Source of the DNA: a virus | Length of the DNA: 64,000 bases | Direction: 5' to 3' (one strand) | Virus record (IMG/VR): IMGVR_UViG_3300036768_001879 | Location: 1 to 64,000 of that record | In this document: positions 31,701 through 39,161 of the stretch, piece by piece | Layout of the letters: every line of letters starts with the position of its first letter | How positions within the stretch are numbered: the stretch's first letter is position 1 | Notes under the pieces: model-generated | The model's database searches: none | What the model was told of the DNA's origin: nothing | The model's input: the letters and a program-made list of their open reading frames with translations, nothing else | Position numbers and translations under genes: made by a program

Positions 31701-34138
31701 CCAAACGCATCTTCAAGGACACGGCCTTCTATTTCGGGCAGGGCGGGCCGCTGCTCAACCCGGCTGTGCGGTTCCCGATCAATCTGCGCACGGACGGTTT
31801 TCCGGGCAGTTCGATCAAGAACTGGGGGCAGCGCGCCTACGGCGTCGAGCAGTATCTGGCCGATGTGCTGGCCAATCCGGTGCCGAGCCTTTCATCAATC
31901 AGCCCGAATACGAAGACAGCCGGTGATCCGCAGTTCACGCTCACGGTCAACGGGCTGAACTTCATCAGCACTTCAGCGGTGCGCGTCGGCGGCAGCGACC
32001 GCACGACGACCTTCATTTCAGCCACGCAGCTGCAGGCGACGATTCCGGCCTCGGACGTTGCCGCGCCGGGCACGCTGCAGATTACGGTCTTCAATCCGGG
32101 GCCGGGCGGCGGCACCTCGAACGCCGTCACTCTGACGGTCAACGCGGGCGCGGGCGCGCCCACGATCAGCAGCCTGTCGCCTGCGTCGGCAGTGGCGGGC
32201 GGCGCGCAGTTCACGCTCACCGTCAATGGCGCGAATTACCAGAACGGCGCAGTAGTACGGTGGAACGGCTCGAACCGCACGACGACCTTTGTTTCGGCCA
32301 CGCAGCTGCAGGCCACCATCCCTGCTACCGACATTGCTTCGCCCGGCTCGGCTACGGTCACGGTGCAGAACCCGGACGCACAGATCAGCAACGGCGCTAC
32401 CTTTACGATCACCGCGCCAGCGCCCACGATCAGCAGCCTGTCGCCCGCGTCGGCTACAGCCGGTGGCGCGCAGTTCACGCTCACGGTCAACGGCTCGAAC
32501 TTCCAGAGCGGCTCGACCGTGCGCTGGAACGGCTCAAACCGCACGACGACCTTTGTGTCCTCGACGCAGCTGCAGGCGACGATTCTGGCCGCTGATATTG
32601 CTTCGCCCGGTTCGGCTACGGTTACGGTTGTTAATCCCGACAACCAGGTCAGCAACGGCGCGACGTTCACCATCAACAGCGCTTCCGCGCCCACGATCAG
32701 CAGCCTGTCGCCCGCGTCAGCGGTGGCGGGCGGCGCGCAGTTCACGCTCACCGTCAATGGCGCGAATTACCAGAACGGCGCAGTAGTACGGTGGAACGGC
32801 TCGAACCGCACGACGACCTTTGTTTCGGCCACGCAGCTGCAGGCCACCATCCCTGCTACTGACATTGCCTCGCCCGGCTCGGCTACGGTTACGGTGCAAA
32901 ACCCGGACGCGCAGATCAGCAACGGCGCAACGTTCACCATCAACGCCGCCAACAATCCGGTGCCGGTGCTCAACGGCATTTCGCCTTCAGCGGCTTCAGC
33001 GGGCGGGCCGCAGTTCACGCTGACGCTCAATGGGTCGAGTTTTATTTCTTCCAGTCAGGCCAGGTGGAACGGCCAGCCGCTGACCACGACCTTCGTTTCA
33101 ACCACGCAGCTGACAGCGGTTGTTCCGGCTTCGCTGATCGCGGTGCCGGGCAGCGCGACCGTGACAGTCTTCAACCCAACGCCGGGCGGCGGAACGTCAG
33201 CCGGGCGGATATTCACGATTTCGGGAGGCCAGAGTATGCCGCCACCAGGGATCACTTCGCTCTCGCCTTCGCAGGTGGTCATCAACAGCGGTTCGTTTAC
33301 GCTCGTGGTTACGGGCGGGGATTTCGTTTCGGGCATTGCGGGCAAGATTCAGAACGTGCAGCGCCCGACCACCTTCGTCAGCGAATCGCAGTGCAACATT
33401 GCGGTGCAGAACGCCGACATTCAGACGCTCGGCCCGCACGATGTGGTCGTTGTCAATCCGGACGGTCAGGCGAGCAACGTCGTGCAGTTTCAGGTAGTCA
33501 ATCCTTCAGGGCCGACAATCTACGGGCTGTCGCCGTCGAGCGCGCCGGAAGGCACGCAGGGGCTGACGCTCGTGGTCACGGGCGTCAACTTCGCTTCGGG
33601 CGCAGCGGTCAGAGTCAACGGGCAGGCGCGTTCGACGAGCTTCGTCAGCAGCACACAGCTGCGGGCGCAGCTCACAACAGCCGACCTGCAGACGCCCGGC
33701 GTGCTCAATATCACGGTCGCCAATCCGAACAACGACGTCTCTCCGGCTGTCGGCTTCACGGTGATTGCGGTCAACCGCTTTGCGCCCACGCCCACCATCA
33801 GGCCGAAACTTGAAACCATCTACCTTGAAACGGGCGACAAGTTCAGCGCCCGGCGCGTCTTCCGGCGCGGCTCGGACATTCTGGATCTGACCGGCTGCAA
33901 GGCCGAGTTCGAGGTCAAACGTTCGCGCACCGCGCCCGCCACCGATGCGCCGCTCCTGCTGCTGACGTCGGACGCGGGCGACATTGCGCTCGACCTGAAC
34001 GCGGGCAGCATGACGGTCAACGCCAGCGAACTGACCATCAATCAGCAGCAGTGGCGGCTCGGGTGGTATCGCTGGCGCGTCATTACCGCTGCCGGCGAAC
34101 ACGTCACGCTGCTGCACGGCGAAATCTGGAGGCGCTGA
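28784..34138 (+). CDS. Large virion fibre/depolymerase: PcRGLX-like lyase domains, IPT/TIG repeats, BppU-like C-terminus
   Basis: A 1784-aa protein. The N-terminal region (ALPVTIGVPFAQSENLLSTA, FEILARWGG) resembles the RIFT-barrel domain of exo-rhamnogalacturonan-lyase (PcRGLX/YetA-like) proteins. Residues about 510-1015 look like an alpha-barrel catalytic part (WYPAGTGLYPGSYYGHGASF, RWTGWPILGLMAAYRYTGR). Residues about 1030-1660 are seven or so IPT/TIG Ig-like repeats (PTISSLSPASA...GGAQFTLTVNG). The last 110 residues (KLETIYLETGDKFSARRVF) resemble a BppU-type attachment domain. It probably binds and degrades a host surface polysaccharide. Substrate is inferred from family only. Confidence 0.7.
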   Translation: MNPVTVNVQNAALPVTIGVPFAQSENLLSTAALRVRNPSGTVIAGSGAFEILARWGGLKTDTARPIMIALVSFKPSTGVAGNYTIDDSNASFTPAPITVTSNPGDYRVQNGAIDVRISKTSTDLLTSFQISGSEQLAAGSKPRLNAVASASAIRTTGVADVGTNTITVTSTTGLSVGTQIRLKWDGPLLYIQGGAVVASGDYGFYSNSLTPKRTFWINRGGANQESLTADFVYPGSGTSEWYYVSAPANSHSAGELVEDKSLLDDFNASGAYTINAINGNTLTLNRNLGVRVIENTQLEVQGGGTGPVTAPFQPASCSVERQTDNYVVIRQVGHFTSNVNPLVEVTVRWHIYNGMSWLRAQVRLNNYSADTSVTATDAPFDELRMDVPTASAASGSDAVSDNATAVSRVNAGTTTVTLSAGSFQISVPEFAEKYPKSIAGDAGGFHFGIFPAATNQQLPGDRAISHEFYLGNSTATPATLTSRPTNCALQPSYVVNTQAHRAVTTVAQTYTAAQFGGDSEMAEAANRNEDALAVIYDVSKAVAYGSQPAQSAKEFRNRGEYGDGYGWTIFGTFPWQDNPRCYNHYDTQFHTLVQYLRTGDLRALQLGSECARYMADYGMIQSRIFGGGNPYNQYQGLARFEDEDRRGPGFLSHTWHEGLWLYWAVTGDQAVFDSAMLTIEGRDQTGATQPGCLKAADWYPAGTGLYPGSYYGHGASFNIWTGNDGTRWTGWPILGLMAAYRYTGRSDLLTLAGQYASCFTQTEAAQGNHGYFIQDGSFATANSADPPGNAPSFIQYGYTLIGMIEYWKQTGDQTVRDYISRVGQMLLKGDSQAAQARKDNALSGGVSFAGQYLAIEGNYFWWPLAQTTLASGINNTVTSITLTDASKFPFWGSIAIDDGINIEYCTVSNRSGNTLTVARGKYGSTARTWSAGVTVYVQAWDGDGPTSGRAIDYLPCISTAAKITGDTGLQNLAKRIFKDTAFYFGQGGPLLNPAVRFPINLRTDGFPGSSIKNWGQRAYGVEQYLADVLANPVPSLSSISPNTKTAGDPQFTLTVNGLNFISTSAVRVGGSDRTTTFISATQLQATIPASDVAAPGTLQITVFNPGPGGGTSNAVTLTVNAGAGAPTISSLSPASAVAGGAQFTLTVNGANYQNGAVVRWNGSNRTTTFVSATQLQATIPATDIASPGSATVTVQNPDAQISNGATFTITAPAPTISSLSPASATAGGAQFTLTVNGSNFQSGSTVRWNGSNRTTTFVSSTQLQATILAADIASPGSATVTVVNPDNQVSNGATFTINSASAPTISSLSPASAVAGGAQFTLTVNGANYQNGAVVRWNGSNRTTTFVSATQLQATIPATDIASPGSATVTVQNPDAQISNGATFTINAANNPVPVLNGISPSAASAGGPQFTLTLNGSSFISSSQARWNGQPLTTTFVSTTQLTAVVPASLIAVPGSATVTVFNPTPGGGTSAGRIFTISGGQSMPPPGITSLSPSQVVINSGSFTLVVTGGDFVSGIAGKIQNVQRPTTFVSESQCNIAVQNADIQTLGPHDVVVVNPDGQASNVVQFQVVNPSGPTIYGLSPSSAPEGTQGLTLVVTGVNFASGAAVRVNGQARSTSFVSSTQLRAQLTTADLQTPGVLNITVANPNNDVSPAVGFTVIAVNRFAPTPTIRPKLETIYLETGDKFSARRVFRRGSDILDLTGCKAEFEVKRSRTAPATDAPLLLLTSDAGDIALDLNAGSMTVNASELTINQQQWRLGWYRWRVITAAGEHVTLLHGEIWRR
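32157..32943 (+). repeat. Near-identical IPT/TIG-coding repeats within the fibre gene
   Basis: Three consecutive blocks encode PTISSLSPASA...GGAQFTLTVNG domains, starting near 32157, 32423 and 32689. The first and third, 532 bp apart, are nearly identical over about 250 bp (only scattered silent differences), while the middle block is more diverged. Such similarity at DNA level means recent duplication or gene conversion and would allow repeat-number change by recombination. Confidence 0.75.
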
Positions 34139-34252
34139 ATGGACTGCGAGATTCAGGTTGTCTTTGACGATGAAGCAGTGGAGGTCAGCTTCGATGATGA
34201 AGTCGTGCAGATTGACTTCGATGATGAAACCGTAGAGCAGCAGCAGTGCTGA
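34139..34252 (+). CDS. 37-aa acidic protein with three FDDE repeats
   Basis: Small gene whose ATG directly follows the fibre stop codon (TGA-ATG). The protein is MDCEIQVVFDDEAVEVSF then DDEVVQIDFDDETVEQQQC: three tandem units of form (V/I)xFDDE(A/V/T)V, about 9 residues each. Very acidic, with no membrane part. Reinitiation after the fibre stop would express it. It may coordinate metal or act as a small chaperone for the fibre; no family is recognised. Confidence 0.55.
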   Translation: MDCEIQVVFDDEAVEVSFDDEVVQIDFDDETVEQQQC

Positions 34253-34328
34253 GCGGCCCGGTATGAAGACTCAGGTGTTCCACAACTTTTTCACCGCAAA
34301 CCCCGTTGCGCGGCAGAAACGGAGTTCG

Positions 34329-34682
34329 ATGAAGATGTCCGAATTGACCGGTGAGATTGTCAAGATGGCAGTGGCGGCGGCAGGCGCGGCGGTTTCAGGC
34401 TGGCTGGCAGCTTCGCTCAGAAAGGTTTCACCGCGTCAGCTGGATGAACGCCTTGCGCCGCTCGCAAAGGAACAGCTGGCGCTGGAAGCGCACCTGGCGG
34501 CGCTGGAGGCGCGCACCGCTGACCGGCTTGAACAACTCTCCCTGCAGTATGTCACACTGCGCCAGTTCGAGGCTTCAATGGAGGCGTTCGCGCAGCGCAT
34601 TGGCGACGTCAACGCGCAGCTGACCGAAATGCGCCACTCGCTCAGCGAACTGCTGCGGCAGGGCGGGAAGCGCGGCCCGTAA
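34329..34682 (+). CDS. Membrane-anchored coiled-coil protein, possible second holin-like protein
   Basis: A 117-aa protein with one span near the N-terminus (MAVAAAGAAVSGWLAASL) and a long coiled coil (EQLALEAHLAALEARTADRL, RIGDVNAQLTEMRHSLSELL). It could be a holin-associated, antiholin-like or tail-fibre chaperone protein. CGGAG precedes the ATG by 4 nt; an in-frame ATG at 34263 without ribosome site would add 22 residues. Last gene before the head operon's regulatory gap. Confidence 0.5.
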   Translation: MKMSELTGEIVKMAVAAAGAAVSGWLAASLRKVSPRQLDERLAPLAKEQLALEAHLAALEARTADRLEQLSLQYVTLRQFEASMEAFAQRIGDVNAQLTEMRHSLSELLRQGGKRGP

Positions 34683-34689
34683 AACCGCT

Positions 34690-34730
34690 TTATTGATTTC
34701 AGTAGACAGCGTGTTGATTACACGCTACAG
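34690..34730. promoter_or_regulatory. Pair of FNR-like palindromes before the head operon
   Basis: 34690-34709 is TTATTGA-TTTCAG-TAGACAG and, exactly 21 bp on, 34711-34730 is GTGTTGA-TTACAC-GCTACAG. The left halves fit the motif well, the right halves poorly. The second copy also contains the small dyad GCGTGT-TGATT-ACACGC. Confidence 0.45.
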
Positions 34731-34767
34731 TGCGCGAAAACCGCGCTGAAGGGTGACAGCGCGCGCG

Positions 34768-34805
34768 CGTCCTGATTCGCGCGGGGGGCCTTGCGAATCA
34801 GGACG
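34768..34805 (+). other. 13-bp perfect hairpin in the portal gene leader
   Basis: CGTCCTGATTCGC (34768-34780) pairs perfectly with GCGAATCAGGACG (34793-34805) across a 12-nt G-rich loop. No U-tract follows, so it is not a standard terminator. It ends 14 nt before the portal ATG, where it could control ribosome access or stabilise the mRNA. Confidence 0.65.
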
Positions 34806-34819
34806 CCCACCAGAGAACC

Positions 34820-36268
34820 ATGAAGCGACGACACCGGAAAGCTCAACCGCCGCCGCGCCGCAGCGCAGCCACTGCCGCCGCCGTGCAGCCCGCGCCAGGC
34901 TTTGATCCGACGCAGGATTACGTGTCCGGCGGGCAGCGCATGCCCGGCGCTGAAGCGCGCGCGCTCGGCATTGAACCGCTCGACCAGGATCATCGTCAGC
35001 GGTTTCAGACCTACGAGCGGATGCTCGACGACGCCGACATTGCCGCGCCGCTGATGATCCTGAAGAACGCCGTCCTGAACGCGCCCATTCAGGTGCTCTC
35101 GCGGGTTGACGATGACACCGCGCCGGATTACGCCCGCGCCACCGAGCTTGCCGCCTTCGGCGAATGGGCGCTCAGTAACCTGCAGACGCCGCTGCGCCGG
35201 ACGCTCTACCAGATGCTCGACTCGCGCGTCTTCGGCTACAAGATCGCCGAGCAGACCTGGATGCCCGTGACCGAAGGCCCGTACAAAGGCAAGACCACCG
35301 TGCGCTCGCTCAAGGTCAAGCCGGTGCGCAACCTGGCCTTTGTGACCGATCAGTTCAACAACATTGTCGGGTTCCTCTACGTGGGCAAAAACAGCCCGCT
35401 GGTGGCGGCGGCGCAGGGCGTGGTGGACCCGCAGCGGCTGCTGCCGCGCTCCAAATGCGCCGTGCTCAATCACAACCTGATGGACGAGGATCCGCGCGGG
35501 CGCAGCAGCCTGCGCCCGCTGGTGGGCGACTGGATCATGCGGCGGCAGCTGAAGCCGGAGTATCTGCGGCATCTGCAAATCTTCGGCGGCGGCTTCATCG
35601 TGGGCGAAACCGCGCCCAATGCGCCCGACGAGGAGCGCCGCGACGAGACGACCGGCGAACTCGTGCTCAAGGACGGCAAGCCGGTCAGGATCTCGGCTGT
35701 CGCCTATATGAACTCGCAGCTGCGCAAGCTGCGGCAGGGCGGCACCATCGCCGTGCGCAACGGCGCAAAGATCAACATCATTCAGGCCGAGAACGACGGC
35801 GAAGCCTACATCAAGGCGTTCAACTGGCTGACGCAGCGCAGCGTGCGCGCGCTGCTCGGACAGACGCTCGCCGTGCTTGAAGGCGAACACAACGCGCGAG
35901 CGGCGGCTGACACGGCGCTGCGCGTGCTCTGGATGCTGATTAAATCCGTCAAGCAGGACATTGAGGAAATGCTGCAGCAGGACGTCCTCAAGCCGCTGCT
36001 GATTGAAAACTATGGGCGCGCGGCAACCGAACTGCTGCCGCGCGTCAGCCTGGGCGACGTCGAAGCCAAGGACGTGGCCGCGCTGGCCAATGCGGTAGCC
36101 GCGCTCGGGCAGATCAACTGGTGGGAAGAAGATCAGAAGGATGCGCTCAACACGATGATGAACTTCCCGACTTCGCGCCGCCGTCAGAGCGGCGACAGCA
36201 CAGGCAATGCCGGAACCGGAGAACAAAACCAGGGCCAGGGGCCGGGCGCTGCGCCGCAGCGAGCGTGA
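34820..36268 (+). CDS. Portal protein (DUF935/Mu gp29-like)
   Basis: A 482-aa portal of the DUF935 family: YERMLDDADIAAPLMILKNA, LDSRVFGYKIAEQTW, VRSLKVKPVRNLAFVTDQFN, and QIFGGGFIVGE. It forms the dodecameric ring at the capsid vertex through which terminase packages DNA. Basic N-terminal tail (MKRRHRKAQPPPRR). It is followed by overlapping small and minor-head genes. Position 7 kb after TerL with lysin and fibre in between is an unusual rearrangement. Confidence 0.85.
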   Translation: MKRRHRKAQPPPRRSAATAAAVQPAPGFDPTQDYVSGGQRMPGAEARALGIEPLDQDHRQRFQTYERMLDDADIAAPLMILKNAVLNAPIQVLSRVDDDTAPDYARATELAAFGEWALSNLQTPLRRTLYQMLDSRVFGYKIAEQTWMPVTEGPYKGKTTVRSLKVKPVRNLAFVTDQFNNIVGFLYVGKNSPLVAAAQGVVDPQRLLPRSKCAVLNHNLMDEDPRGRSSLRPLVGDWIMRRQLKPEYLRHLQIFGGGFIVGETAPNAPDEERRDETTGELVLKDGKPVRISAVAYMNSQLRKLRQGGTIAVRNGAKINIIQAENDGEAYIKAFNWLTQRSVRALLGQTLAVLEGEHNARAAADTALRVLWMLIKSVKQDIEEMLQQDVLKPLLIENYGRAATELLPRVSLGDVEAKDVAALANAVAALGQINWWEEDQKDALNTMMNFPTSRRRQSGDSTGNAGTGEQNQGQGPGAAPQRA

Positions 36269-36398
36269 CCTGCGACGGCTGGCCGCCGTCACCCGGCAGC
36301 GCATTGACTACGCGCGCGATCTGGCGCGCCGCGCCGACGCCGCCGACTTCATGGAAGCCGAGCCGGTCAGCGGCGCAGCCGACGATGAGGAAAGCTGA
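36207..36398 (+). CDS. 63-aa charged protein overlapping the portal end
   Basis: A frame of 63 codons (MPEPENKTRARGRALRRSER...) starting within the portal gene and ending in a TGATG overlap with the minor-head gene. It is basic in the first half and acidic at the end. The coupling supports translation; no function recognised. Confidence 0.5.
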   Translation: MPEPENKTRARGRALRRSERDLRRLAAVTRQRIDYARDLARRADAADFMEAEPVSGAADDEES

Positions 36399-37015
36399 TG
36401 GCCGTCAGGTGGGACACAAAGGCGCGGCGATTCCGCGGCGCTGACGGCGCGTTTGTGGCAGCTGGCCGCGTGCGCCAGGCAGCCGGGCGCATCAGCGAGC
36501 AGCTGGAGAAGGATTTCCTCGCGCTCGGCAAAAAGCTCGAACGCGGGATGCGGATTGAAACCTGGCAGACGCGCATGGAACACCTGATCCGCTCCGGACA
36601 CATTGCCACCAGCGCCATTGCGCGCGGCGGCTGGAAGAATCAGTCGCGCGCCGCGCAGCGGCAGGTCGAAGCGCGCATCGCGCGCGAACTGCGCCACCTG
36701 GGCAATCTGGCGCTGGAACTTGAAAACGGGCTGCCGCTGGACGGGCGCTTCACGAACCGTCTGCGGATGTACGCGCGGGCCGTCATCGGCACCTACGAGC
36801 AGCAGCGCCGCGCCGACCTGAACGAGCATCGCGAAGTAATCAGGGAGCGCCGCCTGCTGCACGCCGAGGAGAGTTGTGACGACTGCATCGGCTACGCGCG
36901 GCGCGGCTGGCAGGAGCCGGGCGTGCTGCCCGGCATTGGCGAGGAATGCGCCTGCAAGAGCAACTGCCGCTGCACGTTCGAACTGCGCTACAAGAGGAAG
37001 AACCGCCATGAATGA
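36398..37015 (+). CDS. Minor head (Mu gpF/SPP1 gp7-type) protein
   Basis: A 205-aa protein. The helical N-terminal half is followed by the Cys-rich C-terminal block common in phage minor head proteins: HAEESCDDCIGYARRGW, LPGIGEECACKSNCRCTFEL. These proteins attach at or near the portal during head morphogenesis. It is coupled upstream by TGATG and overlaps the protease gene by 8 nt. It is shorter than Mu gpF and corresponds to the C-terminal part of that family. Confidence 0.65.
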   Translation: MAVRWDTKARRFRGADGAFVAAGRVRQAAGRISEQLEKDFLALGKKLERGMRIETWQTRMEHLIRSGHIATSAIARGGWKNQSRAAQRQVEARIARELRHLGNLALELENGLPLDGRFTNRLRMYARAVIGTYEQQRRADLNEHREVIRERRLLHAEESCDDCIGYARRGWQEPGVLPGIGEECACKSNCRCTFELRYKRKNRHE

Positions 37016-38543
37016 ACGCACACGCCTGATGACGGACTTCGTTTACAACGCGCCCTGGCTGATTACGGAAGCCGGGCTGCGCGCGCTGGCGGCAAGCCTT
37101 GAGGACGGCGCGGCGCGTTCGCCCGAACCCGAAGGCGAACGCGCCGAACGCCTGGCGGCAGCCTCCGTGAACGAAGCTGCCAAAACCTTGAACAAGACCG
37201 AGGACGGGATCGCCGTGATCCCGGTTCGCGGGCCGCTCGTCGGCGCGCTGACGCTGTGGCAGATGATTGCGGGCGGCGCAACACTGACCGGCGCACTGCG
37301 CAACCGCATCGCTGCCGCCGCCGACGCGCCCGACGTTTCGGCCATCGTGCTGGACATCAACAGTCCGGGCGGGCAGGTGACGGGCATTGCCGAGACGGGC
37401 GCTGAGATTGCGCGCGCCGCCGAGCGCAAGCCGGTCATTGCCTACGCGGGCGGGATGTGCGCGTCGGCGGCTTACTGGCTGGCCTCGCAGGCGACGGAGA
37501 TCGTAGCTGACCCGACCGCCGAACTGGGCAGCATCGGCGTGGTGGTTGAATGGGCCGATACGCGCGGTTTCTGGGAGCAGCTGGGCGTGCGCTTTCACAC
37601 TTTCGTCAGCAGCCGCGCGCCCAGGAAGCGCATTGATGTGCGGTCGGACAACGGGCTGGCGCGGCTGGAGATCACCGGGTTGCTCGACAAACTTGAGGAA
37701 CAGTTCTATCAGGCGGTGGCTGCCGGGCGCGACGTGACGACCGAGAAGATTGCGCGCGACTTCGGGCAGGGCGGCGTGATGATTGCCGCCGATGCCATCC
37801 GGGCCGGAATGGCCGACCGCACGGGCTTCTTCGGCGAAGCTCTCGCAGCGGCGCGCAAGCGCCGCCGCAGCTATGGAATGTCGGGCCTGCGCGCCGCTGC
37901 GCCCGAACCTTCAGATCAGTCTGCGCCCGGCGCGCCGCCCGAGGCGTCCACCTCAACCGAAAACCCGCCGACCTCCGGGTCGGCAGCCACTGTGGAGGAA
38001 AGTATGTCCCTTATTGAAAAAATCCAGAAAGCGCTCGGCCTTGAGCGCGCCGACGCTGAAGCCGCCATCCGCACCGCAGCGGCTGAAATCGCACCCGCCG
38101 CCGCTGAAGCCGCTCACAGTCAGGCGGAACTGGAAGCCGAACGCCAGCGCCGCGAAGCCGCCGAACAGGCGCTCGCCGCTGCGCGCAGCCGCACCCGCGA
38201 ACTGATGATCCAGGCCACTTATACCGAGCTTCATATTGGCGCCTGCATTGCTCCGGCGCAGGAAGCGCGCTTCCGCGAACTGGCCGCGCAGATGCTCGAC
38301 GACGATCACGCGCATCCGCTCGCAACAGGCTCGCGCTTTGACGCGCTGCGCGAACTGCTGCGCGCCGCGCCGCGCCACGACATGTTTGCCGAACAGGTGG
38401 AGGGCGCGCGGGCGCTCAATCCGGATCCGGCTGACGACGAAGCGGCGGCAGAAGCGCACACCGCCGATCAGTACGCCGACGTGCTGCGCCAGACGCCGCT
38501 CGGACGGCGCGCGCTGGCGCTGGTGGAAAACAAGGGCGCATAG
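37008..38543 (+). CDS. S49-type head maturation protease fused to scaffold
   Basis: A 511-aa protein like lambda gpC. The S49/ClpP-fold protease spans residues about 60-290: GIAVIPVRGPLVGALTL, VLDINSPGGQVTGIAETGAE, the nucleophile Ser in AYAGGMCASAAYWLASQAT, and AELGSIGVVVEW. From about 333 the C-terminal part is a helical scaffold (ADAEAAIRTAAAEIAPAAAE). It would build and then clear the prohead interior. A nested start at 38004 makes the scaffold alone. Confidence 0.85.
   Translation: MNERTRLMTDFVYNAPWLITEAGLRALAASLEDGAARSPEPEGERAERLAAASVNEAAKTLNKTEDGIAVIPVRGPLVGALTLWQMIAGGATLTGALRNRIAAAADAPDVSAIVLDINSPGGQVTGIAETGAEIARAAERKPVIAYAGGMCASAAYWLASQATEIVADPTAELGSIGVVVEWADTRGFWEQLGVRFHTFVSSRAPRKRIDVRSDNGLARLEITGLLDKLEEQFYQAVAAGRDVTTEKIARDFGQGGVMIAADAIRAGMADRTGFFGEALAAARKRRRSYGMSGLRAAAPEPSDQSAPGAPPEASTSTENPPTSGSAATVEESMSLIEKIQKALGLERADAEAAIRTAAAEIAPAAAEAAHSQAELEAERQRREAAEQALAAARSRTRELMIQATYTELHIGACIAPAQEARFRELAAQMLDDDHAHPLATGSRFDALRELLRAAPRHDMFAEQVEGARALNPDPADDEAAAEAHTADQYADVLRQTPLGRRALALVENKGA
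38004..38543 (+). CDS. Nested scaffold protein (lambda Nu3-like)
   Basis: In-frame internal ATG at 38004 (MSLIEKIQKALGLERADAEA) preceded by GGAGGAAAG, a near-perfect ribosome site of the right spacing. It would give a 179-aa scaffold, mainly helical, identical to the protease's C-terminus. This is the C/Nu3 arrangement of lambda. Confidence 0.75.
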   Translation: MSLIEKIQKALGLERADAEAAIRTAAAEIAPAAAEAAHSQAELEAERQRREAAEQALAAARSRTRELMIQATYTELHIGACIAPAQEARFRELAAQMLDDDHAHPLATGSRFDALRELLRAAPRHDMFAEQVEGARALNPDPADDEAAAEAHTADQYADVLRQTPLGRRALALVENKGA

Positions 38544-38592
38544 GCCGCGCGGCCTGCGCTGATCGCTGACCCACACTCTCAAGGAGACAATT

Positions 38593-39003
38593 ATGCCGCA
38601 GACCTTTCTTCATCAGTTCGCGCCGGACTTCTTCAAACCGGCCTACGACAACGAACGCAACTTCACGGATGCCTTCCAGTTTGAACCGAACCAGAACATC
38701 CCCAAAGGTTCGCCGCTCGGCATCGTCACTGCGAGCGGCAAGCTGAAGGTGCGCAACGGCGCAGCCTCTGACGGTTCGCAAACGGCTGTCGGGTTCGCCA
38801 AATACGACATGCAGGTGGACGCCAACGGCAAAATCACGCTCTCCTCAACCTCGGGGCAGTCGGGCGGTTTCTCCTACGAGAAACTCGATCACGCCGAAAT
38901 CTGGCTGGGCGGCGCTTTCAACACTGCGCAGATTCCGGGCTGGACGGCGGCCATTGCCGGCGAGGTCAACGGGCGCGTGGTCGCGGGCGTGCTGATCTTC
39001 TGA
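38593..39003 (+). CDS. Head decoration protein (gpD-like)
   Basis: A 136-aa beta-rich protein: PKGSPLGIVTASGKLKVRNG, TAVGFAKYDMQVDANGKI, FNTAQIPGWTAAIAG. Length, fold type and position between scaffold and major capsid match lambda gpD-type decoration proteins that stabilise the expanded capsid. AAGGAGACAATT precedes the ATG. Confidence 0.75.
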   Translation: MPQTFLHQFAPDFFKPAYDNERNFTDAFQFEPNQNIPKGSPLGIVTASGKLKVRNGAASDGSQTAVGFAKYDMQVDANGKITLSSTSGQSGGFSYEKLDHAEIWLGGAFNTAQIPGWTAAIAGEVNGRVVAGVLIF

Positions 39004-39004
39004 A

Positions 39005-39148
39005 CCGGAGCCTGCGGCTGCTTCGGGTATTGATTTTCATCAATGGCTGATTGATTTGCGTCAACAACCGTTACGCCCGGAGCCGTTGCCTGCGCCGGGC
39101 ATTGATTTCAAACAATGGCTGATTGATCTGCGTCAACAGCCGTTCTGC
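39005..39148. repeat. 72-bp tandem duplication carrying two pairs of FNR-like palindromes
   Basis: Two imperfect 72-bp copies begin near 39005 and 39077, each starting CCGGAGCC. Each holds two palindromes 21 bp apart: 39027-39046 (with perfect TTGAT-TTTC-ATCAA) and 39048-39067 (TTGAT-TTGC-GTCAA); then 39099-39118 (TTGAT-TTCA-AACAA) and 39120-39139 (TTGAT-CTGC-GTCAA). The last site ends 22 nt before the capsid ATG. No clear sigma70 promoter is seen. This is the densest cluster of the motif, placed before the most abundantly needed virion protein. Confidence 0.75.
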
Positions 39149-39161
39149 AAGGAGAACACTG

